A stretch of DNA of 64,000 nt from Streptomyces bauhiniae (GTDB taxonomy: Bacteria; Actinomycetota; Actinomycetes; Streptomycetales; Streptomycetaceae), in assembly GCF_004784475.1 (NCBI RefSeq), contig NZ_SRRT01000002.1, positions 558,001 through 622,000 on the forward strand, written 5' to 3'. Positions within the stretch are counted from its first letter, which is position 1; each line of letters opens with the position of its first letter. Positions 1-7,926 of the stretch are shown one piece after another. The translations under genes were made by a program, and so were the position numbers. A model generated the notes under the pieces. It made no database searches, was not told the origin of the DNA, and saw only the letters and a list, made by a program, of their open reading frames with translations.

Positions 1-84
1 GTCGCCACCTGGCCCGCGACCTGGTTCGGCCTCGGCCAGGCGCTGAGCCAGTACGAGCGGACCGTCATCTCCTTCGGCCGCTGA
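1..84 (+). CDS. C-terminal end of an unidentified protein (partial)
   Basis: The first 27 codons in frame 1 are open and end in TGA at 82-84. The start lies outside the window. The fragment is rich in Trp, Gly and Ala and ends in SYERTVISFGR-like sequence (actual last residues QYERTVISFGR). Too little remains to assign a family. The next gene starts 64 bases downstream on the same strand with its own ribosome site, so the two could be co-transcribed. Confidence 0.55.
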   Translation, partial: VATWPATWFGLGQALSQYERTVISFGR

Positions 85-148
85 CGGCGAAGTCGCGGGC
101 ACCGCACCCACACCGGCCGGAACCGGCTACAGCCAAGGAGAAAACGGC

Positions 149-601
149 ATGTCGCACGTGGAAGAGTCCATCGAGGTCAACGTCCCCGTACGGGACGCCT
201 ACAACCAGTGGACACAGTTCGAGGACTTCCCCCAGTTCATGGACGGCGTCGAGCGCATCGAGCAGCGCACCGAGTCCCTCCTGCACTGGAAGACGAAGAT
301 CGCCGGGGTCGAGCGGGAGTTCGACGCGGAGATCGTCGAGCAGATCCCCGACGAGCGGGTCGCCTGGGCCAGCATCGGCGGGGAGGCCCGCCAGGCCGGG
401 GTGGTCACGTTCCACCGCCTGGACGACGGCACCACCAAGGTCATGCTGCAGCTCGACTACGACCCGGAGGGTCTGGCCGAGAAGGTCGGGGACAAGCTGG
501 GCTTCGTCAAGCGCCAGGCCACCGGCGACCTGAAGCGGTTCAAGTCCTTCATCGAGGAGCGGGGCGGCACCGCGACCGGCGAGTGGCGCGGCGAGGTCTG
601 A
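149..601 (+). CDS. SRPBCC (START-like) family protein
   Basis: A 150-residue protein of the SRPBCC/polyketide-cyclase fold, a helix-grip barrel that binds hydrophobic ligands. The N-terminal pattern VEVNVPVRDAY-like (seen IEVNVPVRDAYNQWTQFEDF), followed by FPQFMDGVERIE, is typical of the family. The length matches single-domain members. AAGGAG at 134-139 precedes the ATG, and a strong hairpin terminator follows the stop codon. No enzymatic role can be read from the sequence. Actinomycetes carry many paralogues, some of them toxins partnered with MT0933-type antitoxins, but no antitoxin gene is adjacent here. Confidence 0.85.
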   Translation: MSHVEESIEVNVPVRDAYNQWTQFEDFPQFMDGVERIEQRTESLLHWKTKIAGVEREFDAEIVEQIPDERVAWASIGGEARQAGVVTFHRLDDGTTKVMLQLDYDPEGLAEKVGDKLGFVKRQATGDLKRFKSFIEERGGTATGEWRGEV

Positions 602-615
602 GCGGATCTCCGGAC

Positions 616-645
616 GAGGGGCGGGCTCACGCGAGCCCGCCCCTC
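616..645 (+). terminator. Strong hairpin terminator after the SRPBCC gene
   Basis: A perfect 13-base stem (616-628 with 633-645) closes a four-base ACGC loop. It starts 15 bases after the stop codon of the SRPBCC gene. There is no long T tract, which is usual for actinomycete terminators. Confidence 0.8.
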
Positions 646-658
646 ACCGTGAAAAGAA

Positions 659-689
659 TTGGACGCGGTCATGACCGACCGGATAGCTT
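659..689 (+). promoter_or_regulatory. Possible promoter before the 19-codon ORF
   Basis: TTGGAC at 659-664 resembles a -35 box. It is followed after 17-19 bases by GATAGC/TAGCTT (682-689), a weak -10 element. The position just after a terminator and about 40 bases before the small ORF fits, but the -10 match is poor. Confidence 0.35.
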
Positions 690-726
690 GCACTCGACCG
701 TGACACCGCCCGAGGAGGTGAGACCC

Positions 727-786
727 ATGAACGCTGTATCGACGTGGGTGCTCCCCCTCATCCGTCACGGCCGGCGACTGACGTAG
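727..786 (+). CDS. Candidate 19-residue leader peptide
   Basis: ATG at 727 is preceded by GAGGAGGTG at good spacing, an unusually strong ribosome site. It opens a 19-codon frame, MNAVSTWVLPLIRHGRRLT, ending in TAG at 784-786. It lies about 50 bases upstream of the alpha/beta-hydrolase start. The strong ribosome site suggests real translation and possibly translational coupling or attenuation. There is no run of a single amino acid, so classical amino-acid attenuation is not indicated. The call rests only on the ribosome site and position. Confidence 0.35.
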   Translation: MNAVSTWVLPLIRHGRRLT

Positions 787-835
787 GTGTCGCCGGGAGC
801 GCCTCCACAACTGGGCACTCCCGAAAGGCACCACC

Positions 836-1591
836 ATGAACTCTCTGCGCTTCACCGCCGAGTCGTCCTCGGACGGCATCCTCGAACGTGACTTCACCGT
901 GGGCGACGTCCCCGGCATCCTCTGGTCCCCCGCGGCCGCCACCGGCCCCGCGCCCCTGGTCCTGATGGGCCACGGCGGCGGCGCGGCCAAGCGGCACCGC
1001 GCGATGGCGGGCCGCGCCCGCCTGCTCGTGACCGGTTGCGGCTTCCACGCCGCCGTCCTCGACGCGCCCGGCCACGGCGACCGGCCGCGTTCCGCAAGGG
1101 ACGCGGAAGACGTCGCCGCGCTGCGCCGGGCCCAGGCGGCGGGCGCACCGGAGGCCCCGGTCGTCGTCCCGTACAACGTCCGGCTGGCCGAGCAGGCCGT
1201 GCCCGAGTACCGGGCGGCGCTCGACGCCCTCCAGGAACTCCCGGAGATCGGCACCGGCGGGCCGGTGGGCTACGTCGGCATCGGCCTGGGCATGGCGATC
1301 GGAATGCCGCTGGTGGCGGCCGAGCCCCGGATCACGGCCGCGGTCTTCGGCATGACCTGGCCGGACGCCCTGTTCGAGGCGGCGAAGCGGATCACCGTCC
1401 CGGTGGAGTTCGTCATGCACTGGGACAGCGGGCGCATCCCACGCGAGGCGAGCCTCGCCCTGTTCGACACGTTCGGCTCGGCGGAGAAGTCCCTGCACGC
1501 CAACGCCGGTGAGCACGTCGCCTGGCACCCGGTGGAGGCCGACAGCGCCACCCGCTTCTTCGCCCGGCACCTCGCACCGGCCCGGCCGTGA
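836..1591 (+). CDS. Alpha/beta-hydrolase fold protein lacking the usual nucleophile serine
   Basis: A 251-residue dienelactone-hydrolase-like protein. The oxyanion strand LVLMGHGGG, the acid-containing DAPGHGDRPR and a late histidine (GEHVAWH) are present. At the nucleophile elbow, where relatives read G-x-S-x-G, this protein reads YVGIGLGMAIG, so the serine position is glycine. It may therefore be a non-hydrolytic or altered member of the fold. The start ATG at 836 follows GAAAGGC. A convergent terminator shared with poxB follows the stop. The substrate is unknown. Confidence 0.8.
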   Translation: MNSLRFTAESSSDGILERDFTVGDVPGILWSPAAATGPAPLVLMGHGGGAAKRHRAMAGRARLLVTGCGFHAAVLDAPGHGDRPRSARDAEDVAALRRAQAAGAPEAPVVVPYNVRLAEQAVPEYRAALDALQELPEIGTGGPVGYVGIGLGMAIGMPLVAAEPRITAAVFGMTWPDALFEAAKRITVPVEFVMHWDSGRIPREASLALFDTFGSAEKSLHANAGEHVAWHPVEADSATRFFARHLAPARP

Positions 1592-1593
1592 GA

Positions 1594-1627
1594 CGGCGGC
1601 GCCCGGTGCACTCACCGGGCGCCGCCG
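1594..1627. terminator. Bidirectional terminator between convergent genes
   Basis: A perfect 15-base inverted repeat (1594-1608 with 1613-1627) around a CACT loop fills the 48-base gap between the hydrolase gene and the poxB-like gene, which converge here. It can serve both strands. Confidence 0.85.
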
Positions 1628-1639
1628 CGGCGGTCCTCC

Positions 1640-3367
1640 CTACCGGCCCGAACTCGACAGGTTCTCCTTGACCTTGGCGATGGCGAACCCCCAGCCCTGC
1701 TGAACGGTCGCCTTGCCGGGTACGGCGATCTCGTCGGGGTTGGTGAGCACGTCCAGCAGGACGGGGCCCGGCTCGGCGAACGCGCGCTTCACCGCGTCGG
1801 TCAGTTCCTCGGGCCGGGTGACCCGGATGCCGGTGATGCCGAGGGCCTGGGCGACGGCCGCGAAGTCCGGGTTGTCGAGGACCGTGCCGAACTCCGGCAG
1901 CCCGGCCTGTTCCTGCTCCAGCTTGACCATGCCGAGGCGCTGGTTGTCGAAGACGACGAGCTTGACCGGCAACTGCTCGGTACGGATGGTCATCAGGTCG
2001 CCCAGCAGCATGGACAGCCCGCCGTCCCCGCAGAAGGCGACGACCTGCCGGTCCTTGTCGAGCATCTGCGCGCCGATCGCCTGCGGCATGGCGTTGGCCA
2101 TCGAGCCCAGGTTGTAGGAGCCGAGCAGCCGGCGGTCGCCGCGCATCTCCACGAACCGGGAGAGCCACACCGTGGCCATGCCGGTGTCGGAGGTGAAGAT
2201 GGCGTCCTCGTCCGCGACGGCGTCCACCGCCAGGGCCAGCGCCTCGGGCCGTACGAGGTGCGAGCGGTTGTCGAACTTGGAGCGGACCTTGCCGATCAGC
2301 CCGCGGTCGTGGCCGGGCGAGGCGAGGTCGCGCTGGCCGTCCTGCCACTTGGTGAACTTCTCGCGCGCGGAGTCGAGATGATCCCGGTCCGTGCGCTGCT
2401 GGACGCGCTCCAGCAGCCCGCGCACGGTCGGGCCGACGTCCGCCGCGAGCCCGACGTCCACCGGCACCCGGCGCCCGATGTGCTCGGCGACCCGGTCGAT
2501 CTGGATCACCTTCTTCCCCTCCGGATACCAGTCGCGGTACGGGAAGTCCGTGCCGAGCAGCACCAGGGTGTCGGCGTGGTCCATCGCGTGGGCGGCGGCC
2601 GGGTTGCCGATCAGGCCGGTCTGGCCGACCTGGTACGGGTTGTCGCCCTCGAAGCCCTCCTTGGCCTTGAGGGTGATCACCATCGGCGCGGCCAGCCGCT
2701 CGGCGAGGGCGAGCACCTCCTCGCGGCAGCCGCGCGCTCCCCGGCCGACGAGCAGGGTGACCTTGCCGCCGTCGTCGATCACGGAGGCGGCCTCGTCCAG
2801 CGCGGGGTCGTCCGGCCGGTTGGCGGAGCCGGTCAGCGACAGCCGGACCGGCCGGTCGTCGGGCAGCTCCAGGTCACCGATGTCACCGGGCACGGTCAGC
2901 ACGGCGACCCCGCGCCGGCCGACGGCGGTGCGCACGGCGACCTCCAGCAGCGCGGGAAGCTGCGCGGGCGAGGTGACGGTGGCGCGGAAGACGGCGACGT
3001 CCTTGAAGAGCAGGTCGTTGTCGACCTCCTGGAAGTAGTCGGTGCCGATCTCCGCCTGCGGGACCTGTCCCGCGATGGCCAGGACCGGCGTACCGCTCTT
3101 CGCGGCGTCGTACAGGCCGTTCAGCAGGTGGACCGAGCCGGGACCGACCGTGCCCATGCAGACCCCGAGCGTGTCGGTGAGCTGGGACTGGGCACCGGCC
3201 GCGAAGGCCGCCGCCTCCTCGTGGCGGCAGCCCACCCAGGACACGGCCTCGGAGGCGCGGATGGCGTCGGTGAAGGGGTTGAGCGCGTCGCCGACGACGC
3301 CGAACACCTGGCGTACGCCGAGTTCCTCCAGCGTGTCGACGACGAGACGGGCGACGGTGCGGGCCAT
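1640..3367 (-). CDS. poxB: Thiamine-diphosphate-dependent pyruvate oxidase/dehydrogenase, PoxB-like
   Basis: A 575-residue ThDP enzyme. Domain order is N-terminal Pyr domain with the activating glutamate in CRHEEAAAF (E50, the same number as in E. coli PoxB), a central FAD/nucleotide-like domain from about 190 to 340, and a C-terminal PP domain with GDGGLSMLLGD and NQRLGMVK binding Mg-ThDP. GTDYFQEV is characteristic of the PoxB branch rather than acetolactate synthase. PoxB enzymes oxidatively decarboxylate pyruvate to acetate and pass electrons to quinone at the membrane. The substrate is inferred from similarity to the family. The next gene on this strand is the glutamate-synthase-like protein, 87 bases upstream. 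Confidence 0.88.
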   Translation of the reverse strand: MARTVARLVVDTLEELGVRQVFGVVGDALNPFTDAIRASEAVSWVGCRHEEAAAFAAGAQSQLTDTLGVCMGTVGPGSVHLLNGLYDAAKSGTPVLAIAGQVPQAEIGTDYFQEVDNDLLFKDVAVFRATVTSPAQLPALLEVAVRTAVGRRGVAVLTVPGDIGDLELPDDRPVRLSLTGSANRPDDPALDEAASVIDDGGKVTLLVGRGARGCREEVLALAERLAAPMVITLKAKEGFEGDNPYQVGQTGLIGNPAAAHAMDHADTLVLLGTDFPYRDWYPEGKKVIQIDRVAEHIGRRVPVDVGLAADVGPTVRGLLERVQQRTDRDHLDSAREKFTKWQDGQRDLASPGHDRGLIGKVRSKFDNRSHLVRPEALALAVDAVADEDAIFTSDTGMATVWLSRFVEMRGDRRLLGSYNLGSMANAMPQAIGAQMLDKDRQVVAFCGDGGLSMLLGDLMTIRTEQLPVKLVVFDNQRLGMVKLEQEQAGLPEFGTVLDNPDFAAVAQALGITGIRVTRPEELTDAVKRAFAEPGPVLLDVLTNPDEIAVPGKATVQQGWGFAIAKVKENLSSSGR

Positions 3368-3454
3368 GGGGTGCGTCCTCTCCGCGGGCCCTTGCGGCCC
3401 GCTGCTGCTGTACGGCGGACGGTGTGCCGCCGTACCGGTACGGGTGCCTGCGGT

Positions 3455-5041
3455 TCAGCCGGCGAAACGGTCCGGGTCGGCTGCTTTCCATTCGGCGGCC
3501 CAGGCGGCGGGCGGCCGCTCGATCAGCTCGCCGGGGGCCAGCCACTCGTAGAGCGCGGCGTAGGAGCGGAAGTCGCCGGTCGGGGTGTCGCGGCGGCGCA
3601 GCATCTCCGGGCGCAGATCCCCCGGGTCGGTGACGCCCATCGCGGCCATGATCTGCTGGGCGCTGCGGACGGTCGCCTCCTGGTAGCGGCGGACCCGGTC
3701 GGACTTGTCGGGCACGTCGAGCGCGCGGGCGCGGCGCGGGTCCTGGGTGGTGACGCCGGTGGGGCAGCGGTTGGTGTGGCAGCGCTGGGCCTGGATGCAG
3801 CCGACGGCGAACATCATGCTGCGGGCCGCGTTGGTGTAGTCGGCGCCCATGAGGAGCCGCTTGACCAGGTCCGAGCCGGTGGCGACCTTGCCGCTGGCGC
3901 CGACCCGGATACGGTCGCGCAGCCCGGCGCCGGTCAGCGCGTTGTGGACGGTGATCAGCCCCTCGGTGAGCGGCATGCCGAGGTGGTCGGCGAACTCCAG
4001 CGGCGCGGCGCCCGTACCGCCCTCGGCACCGTCGACCACGATGAAGTCGGGGGTGATGCCCTCGGCCAGCATCGCCTTGCAGACGGCGAGGAACTGGGTG
4101 CGCGAGCCGGGACAGAGCTTGAACCCGACCGGCTTGCCGCCCGCCAGCTCCCGCATCCTGGCCAGGAACCGGACCAGTTCGCGCGGGGTGTGGAACTCCC
4201 GGTGGTACGGGGGTGAGATCACCGTCTCCCCCTGCGGGACCCCGCGCACCTCGGCTATCTCGGCGTTGACCTTGCCGCCGGGCAGGACGCCGCCGATGCC
4301 GGGCTTGGCGCCCTGGGACAGCTTGAGCGAGACGCACTTGACGGCGGGGTGGGCCGCCTTCTCGGCGAACTTCTCGGCGTCGAAGCCGCCGTCCTTGGTC
4401 CGGCAGCCGAAGTAACCCGTACCGATCTCCCACACGAGGTCGCCGCCGGGGCGCAGGTGGTACTCGGAGAGGCCGCCCTCGCCGGTGTCCTGGGCGAAAC
4501 CGCCGCGCGCCGCACCGGTGTTGAGGGCGAGGACCGCGTTGGCGGAGAGGGAGCCGAAGCTCATCGCGGAGACGTTGAGCAGCGCCATGTCGTACGGCTG
4601 GGCGCAGTCGGGGCCGCCGATGCGGACCCTGGGCGGTGTGTCGGGGGTGTCGACGGGGGCCATCGACGGCACCAGGAACTCGTAGCCCCGCTGGTACATG
4701 TCGCGTTCGCTGCCGAAGGGCTCCTCGGCGTCGATGCCCTTGGCCCGCTCGTACACGATGTTGCGGGTGTCGCGGTCGTAGGGGCGGCCGTCGAAGTTGC
4801 GCTCGACGAAGTACTGCTGGAGTTCGGGGCGGATCGCTTCCAGGAGGTAGCGGGCGTGGCCGATGACGGGGTAGTTCCGCAGGACCGTGTGGCCGCGCTG
4901 GAGCAGGTCGTAGCTGCCCAGCAGGCCCAGGGCCGCGAGGACGCCGGCGGCGAACCACCACCAGGGGGACACGAGGACGGCGGCGGACACCGCGGCCGCC
5001 GCACCGATCAGAAGGAGACCCACGGCTCCGAAACGCACCAT
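3455..5041 (-). CDS. FMN-binding glutamate-synthase-family protein with N-terminal membrane segments
   Basis: A 528-residue protein. Two hydrophobic segments lie within the first 45 residues (GLLLIGAAAAVSAAVLV, then WWWFAAGVLAALGLLG). The rest matches the central/FMN-binding domain of glutamate synthase large subunit, including GGTGAAPLEF and the C-x5-C-x4-C [3Fe-4S] pattern in CIQAQRCHTNRCPTG. No glutaminase domain is present, so it cannot be a complete glutamate synthase on its own. The start at 5041 was chosen because GGGGAG precedes it and the hydrophobic N-terminus begins there. An in-frame extension to 5203 is Arg/Ala-rich and not membrane-like. The true electron donor and substrate are unknown. 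Confidence 0.85.
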   Translation of the reverse strand: MVRFGAVGLLLIGAAAAVSAAVLVSPWWWFAAGVLAALGLLGSYDLLQRGHTVLRNYPVIGHARYLLEAIRPELQQYFVERNFDGRPYDRDTRNIVYERAKGIDAEEPFGSERDMYQRGYEFLVPSMAPVDTPDTPPRVRIGGPDCAQPYDMALLNVSAMSFGSLSANAVLALNTGAARGGFAQDTGEGGLSEYHLRPGGDLVWEIGTGYFGCRTKDGGFDAEKFAEKAAHPAVKCVSLKLSQGAKPGIGGVLPGGKVNAEIAEVRGVPQGETVISPPYHREFHTPRELVRFLARMRELAGGKPVGFKLCPGSRTQFLAVCKAMLAEGITPDFIVVDGAEGGTGAAPLEFADHLGMPLTEGLITVHNALTGAGLRDRIRVGASGKVATGSDLVKRLLMGADYTNAARSMMFAVGCIQAQRCHTNRCPTGVTTQDPRRARALDVPDKSDRVRRYQEATVRSAQQIMAAMGVTDPGDLRPEMLRRRDTPTGDFRSYAALYEWLAPGELIERPPAAWAAEWKAADPDRFAG

Positions 5042-5153
5042 GCACTCCCCGATAACCGCTGCCGGGGCTCTCATGCAGGGGCCGGGTAAGGAACGCACAT
5101 GAGTTCGGCCCGGCCGCGCCGAGCAGCCTCTCGACTGCCCGACGCGCAGGGCT

Positions 5154-5330
5154 TCAGCGTCTGCGGCCGCGCGTGCTCCAGCCGGCACCGATGCCCGCGA
5201 CATGCAGGGCCAGCAGGGCGAGGCCGATCAGCATGACGTTGGTCGAGCTGAAGGTGTCGTTGGTGGAGATGTCCGCCGCGTTGATCAGAAAGGCGATGAA
5301 GAACAGGACCGCCGAGATGATGGCCAGCAC
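5154..5330 (-). CDS. Small two-helix membrane protein (58 residues)
   Basis: A GTG start at 5328-5330 with GGGGAG seven bases upstream opens a 58-codon frame ending at 5154. The protein has two hydrophobic stretches, AIISAVLFFIAFLI and VMLIGLALLALHVAGIG, separated by a polar TNDTFSSTN loop, and a basic STRGRRR tail. This is typical of small actinomycete inner-membrane proteins of unknown role. It lies 112 bases upstream of the glutamate-synthase-like gene on the same strand and may share its transcript. Confidence 0.7.
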   Translation of the reverse strand: MLAIISAVLFFIAFLINAADISTNDTFSSTNVMLIGLALLALHVAGIGAGWSTRGRRR

Positions 5331-5408
5331 GATGTGCTCCCCTTCGGATGAGTGAGGTCTTCCGGAACACAGACCGGATGCCCGTGAAGGGGGGCGCCAG
5401 TCACCCTT

Positions 5409-6799
5409 TCACCGCCCGGCCTTCGCGCACGCCTCACTGCCCTCGCATTGCTGAAGATCCGTCAATGTCTTGTGCAGCGCGGCTTGTTGGCCCTTCGACA
5501 GGGAGGACGCCCGGTTGTGCAGCTCGTCCGGGTCGTTCTTGGTGTCGTAGTACTCGCGCTCGCCGTCCGCGTACTCGACCCACAGCGCGTCCGGGGTGCG
5601 GATGGCCTCGTAGGAGGGCGGGTTGCCGCTGCTGTCGGGCGCCGCGTCGGGGTCGTCCTTCTTGGAGGCGGGGTGGTGGTGTTCGATCAGCACCGCCTGG
5701 CGCCAGTCGGTCACCTGCTCGCCGTGCAGCAGCGGGACGAGGCTGCTGCCGTCGGCCGTGGCGCTCGGCTTCACCCCGGCGAGGTCCTGGAAGGTGGGGC
5801 TGAGGTCGACGTTCGCGGCCGGCTGGGTGATCTTCTTGCCGGCGGCCACGCCTGGCCCGGCCACCACGAGCGGCACCCGGATGTCGGTGTCGTAGGCGGT
5901 CTGCTTGCCGGGGCGCAGCCGGTGCTCGCCCATGTGAAAGCCGTTGTCGGAGCTGAACACGATGTACGTGTTGTCGGCCAGCCCATTCGCCTTCAGCTCG
6001 TCGCGGACGCGCCCGACCATGTCGTCCACGGCTTGCACCGAGCGGGCCCGCTTGGCGAACTTGCCGTCGATCGACCGCTGTTCGTCGGCGGAGAGGGGCT
6101 TGAGGCCGCTCTGCCACTTGGGTGTCGGTGCGGGGCGAAGGTTGCCAGTTCGAGCACGAAGGGCTTCTTGGCCGCCGCCGAGGAGTCGATGAAGGAGGTC
6201 GCCTTCTTCGAGACCACGTCGGTGAGGTAGTCCTCGGGGTCGTGGCCGTACCTCACGACCTTGCCGTTCTCGTTCAGGTCGTAATTGAACTCGGGGTAGC
6301 CGTTGCCGGCCACGTCCCACTCGTCCCAGCCCGGCGGGACGTACGGCTTGTCGGTGCCGTGCTGGTCGGCGGGGAGGTAGCCGTTGAGGTACTTGCCCAT
6401 GAAGCCGGTGCGGTAGCCGGCCTTCTGCAGGGCCGGGCCGTAGCAGTCCCGCTCGTTGCCGTTGCGGTTGTACGCGCCGTAGCCGCCGTCGTCGCCGTTG
6501 TTGGTGAACACCCCGGTGTTGTGGGGGAACTTGCCGGTCAGGATCGAGGAACGGGACGGGCAGCAGAGGGAGTCGGTGACGAAGTAGTTGCTGAACGAGG
6601 TGCCGTCGCGCTGTAACTCCTGCACGTGCGGCATGTACTGGACGAGGTTGGTCGCGAGGTCGTCGGTGAGTACGAAGACGATGTTGGGCTTCTTCGCCTC
6701 GGTGGCCGTCTCGCCGTGCGCCTCGGTGTTCGCCGGTGCGCTGCAGGCGGCGAGCAGAAGGGCTGCGGCTCCTACGCCGAGCAGCCGATGTCGCTTCAT
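5409..6799 (-). pseudogene. Arylsulfatase-type lipoprotein, broken by an internal deletion and frameshift
   Basis: Reading from 6799, the protein starts with a lipoprotein signal (AALLLAACSAP, C19). It then has the metal-binding FVLTDDL and the formylglycine motif SLCCPSRSSILTG (C79). The frame runs correctly to ELATFAPH near 6137. The following sequence, from PTPKWQSGLKPLSADEQ to the end, is intact but in another frame. Relatives have roughly 30 more residues between these points, so about 90-100 bases, not a multiple of three, have been lost. Translation from the start would run into about 45 wrong residues and stop near 5993. The C-terminal half retains typical sulfatase segments (SSDNGFHMGEH, HHHPA). 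A sequencing error would not explain missing sequence. Confidence 0.8.
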
Positions 6800-6934
6800 C
6801 GTGGAGGGTCCTCAGGGCCGGAGCGGATCAGGTCGGCTGCACCGTAGGAACCAACCTTGTCGAAACTCTGTGGCAGTCCCCGGCCCTGCGGGCAGGAGTC
6901 GAGGTACGTGTTCCCGAGTGGAGGGTGTGACGAG

Positions 6935-7360
6935 ATGAGCGACCAGAACGAGAGCCCCGCGGACGTCGTACGGGCGCTGTACGCCGCGCTCGGCGAGGGT
7001 GACATCAAGGGCGTCCTCGCCCGGCTGGCCCCCGACGTCACCATCGACGAACCGAACCGGCTCCCCTACGGCGGTGTGCACCGGGGCCGCGAGGCGTTCG
7101 CGGAGGCGGTCCTGGGCGGGATCACGGCGCACGCGGACTTCACCATCACCGGCACGGACGTCTTCGAGGGCCCGGCCGGGATCGTCGGCCGTCTCACCGG
7201 CACCCTGAAGGCCCGCTCGTCCGGCGAGGAGTACCCGCTGACCCTAGTCGAGATCCACCGGGTCGAGAACGGCCTGGTACAGGAGATCGATGTCTACACG
7301 AAGAACCCGGAGGGCGTGGCGGAGTTCTTCGTCCACGCGGAGACCCATCACTCCGGATGA
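6935..7360 (+). CDS. SnoaL-like / nuclear-transport-factor-2-fold protein
   Basis: A 141-residue single-domain protein of the NTF2-like fold. The opening helix VVRALYAALGEGD, the VTIDEP strand and the late HRVENGLVQEIDVYT strand pair are typical of ketosteroid-isomerase-like or SnoaL-like proteins, which bind small hydrophobic ligands. The start at 6935 follows GGAGGG at 6920-6925. A longer in-frame start at 6857 has no ribosome site. It is divergent from the sulfatase pseudogene, and its 3' end overlaps the opposite gene by 13 bases. Confidence 0.8.
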   Translation: MSDQNESPADVVRALYAALGEGDIKGVLARLAPDVTIDEPNRLPYGGVHRGREAFAEAVLGGITAHADFTITGTDVFEGPAGIVGRLTGTLKARSSGEEYPLTLVEIHRVENGLVQEIDVYTKNPEGVAEFFVHAETHHSG

Positions 7361-7662
7361 TCCGCGTCAAGCCGGGCCAGCCCCTCCTCCCACCGCCGCC
7401 GTCTCTCCTCCCCCGACTCCTCCCACCACGGCCTCCCCCGCTCCCCCAACGCCACCTTGGCCCCCTGCACCCGCCCCCGCGCCACCCGCTCCGCCTCGGC
7501 GTCCTCGGCGTCCCGCACCCCGCGCCGCCCGGCCATGAGATGCCGCCGCAACCGGGCGGCGGCCTCCTCGGGCACATCCGGGTCCGTCGCCCGCCAGCGC
7601 CGGCCGTTGATGACGACGAAATGCCCGTCGGGCGTCTTCTCAGGCGGGGGTTTGGCGGCCAT
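7348..7662 (-). CDS. Conserved actinobacterial hypothetical protein (104 residues)
   Basis: A short, highly charged protein with PPPEKTPDGHFVVINGRRW near the N-terminus and KVALGERGRPWWE in the second half. These features recur in small proteins found in many actinomycetes, sometimes labelled Tol-like without good evidence. No signal peptide, membrane segment or catalytic motif is seen. The stretch 7663-7926 upstream holds no convincing gene; it contains CATAAAGT near 7863 that could be part of a promoter for the rightward Nudix gene. Confidence 0.7.
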   Translation of the reverse strand: MAAKPPPEKTPDGHFVVINGRRWRATDPDVPEEAAARLRRHLMAGRRGVRDAEDAEAERVARGRVQGAKVALGERGRPWWEESGEERRRRWEEGLARLDADHPE

Positions 7663-7926
7663 GCCGCTGATTGTCGCGGGCCGGCGAGGCGGGGGCGAGC
7701 GCGAAACTTCCTTGGGCCGTGTGGAAGGCCCTGGTCGCCGCCCTGCTGATCAGTGCCGCGTTGCGGCTCGGGTGCCGGCTGACTCCGACGAAGTCCGCAG
7801 CGGCCCTGCCGCCGCCTCTGAACGATGGGTTCGAGATCGCCCCGCCAACTCGAGGTAGGCGGCATAAAGTTCCTCCGGGCAGTGAAGGATTCGCCTGCGG
7901 TCTGCTCCGAGGAAGAGGTCGAAGTG

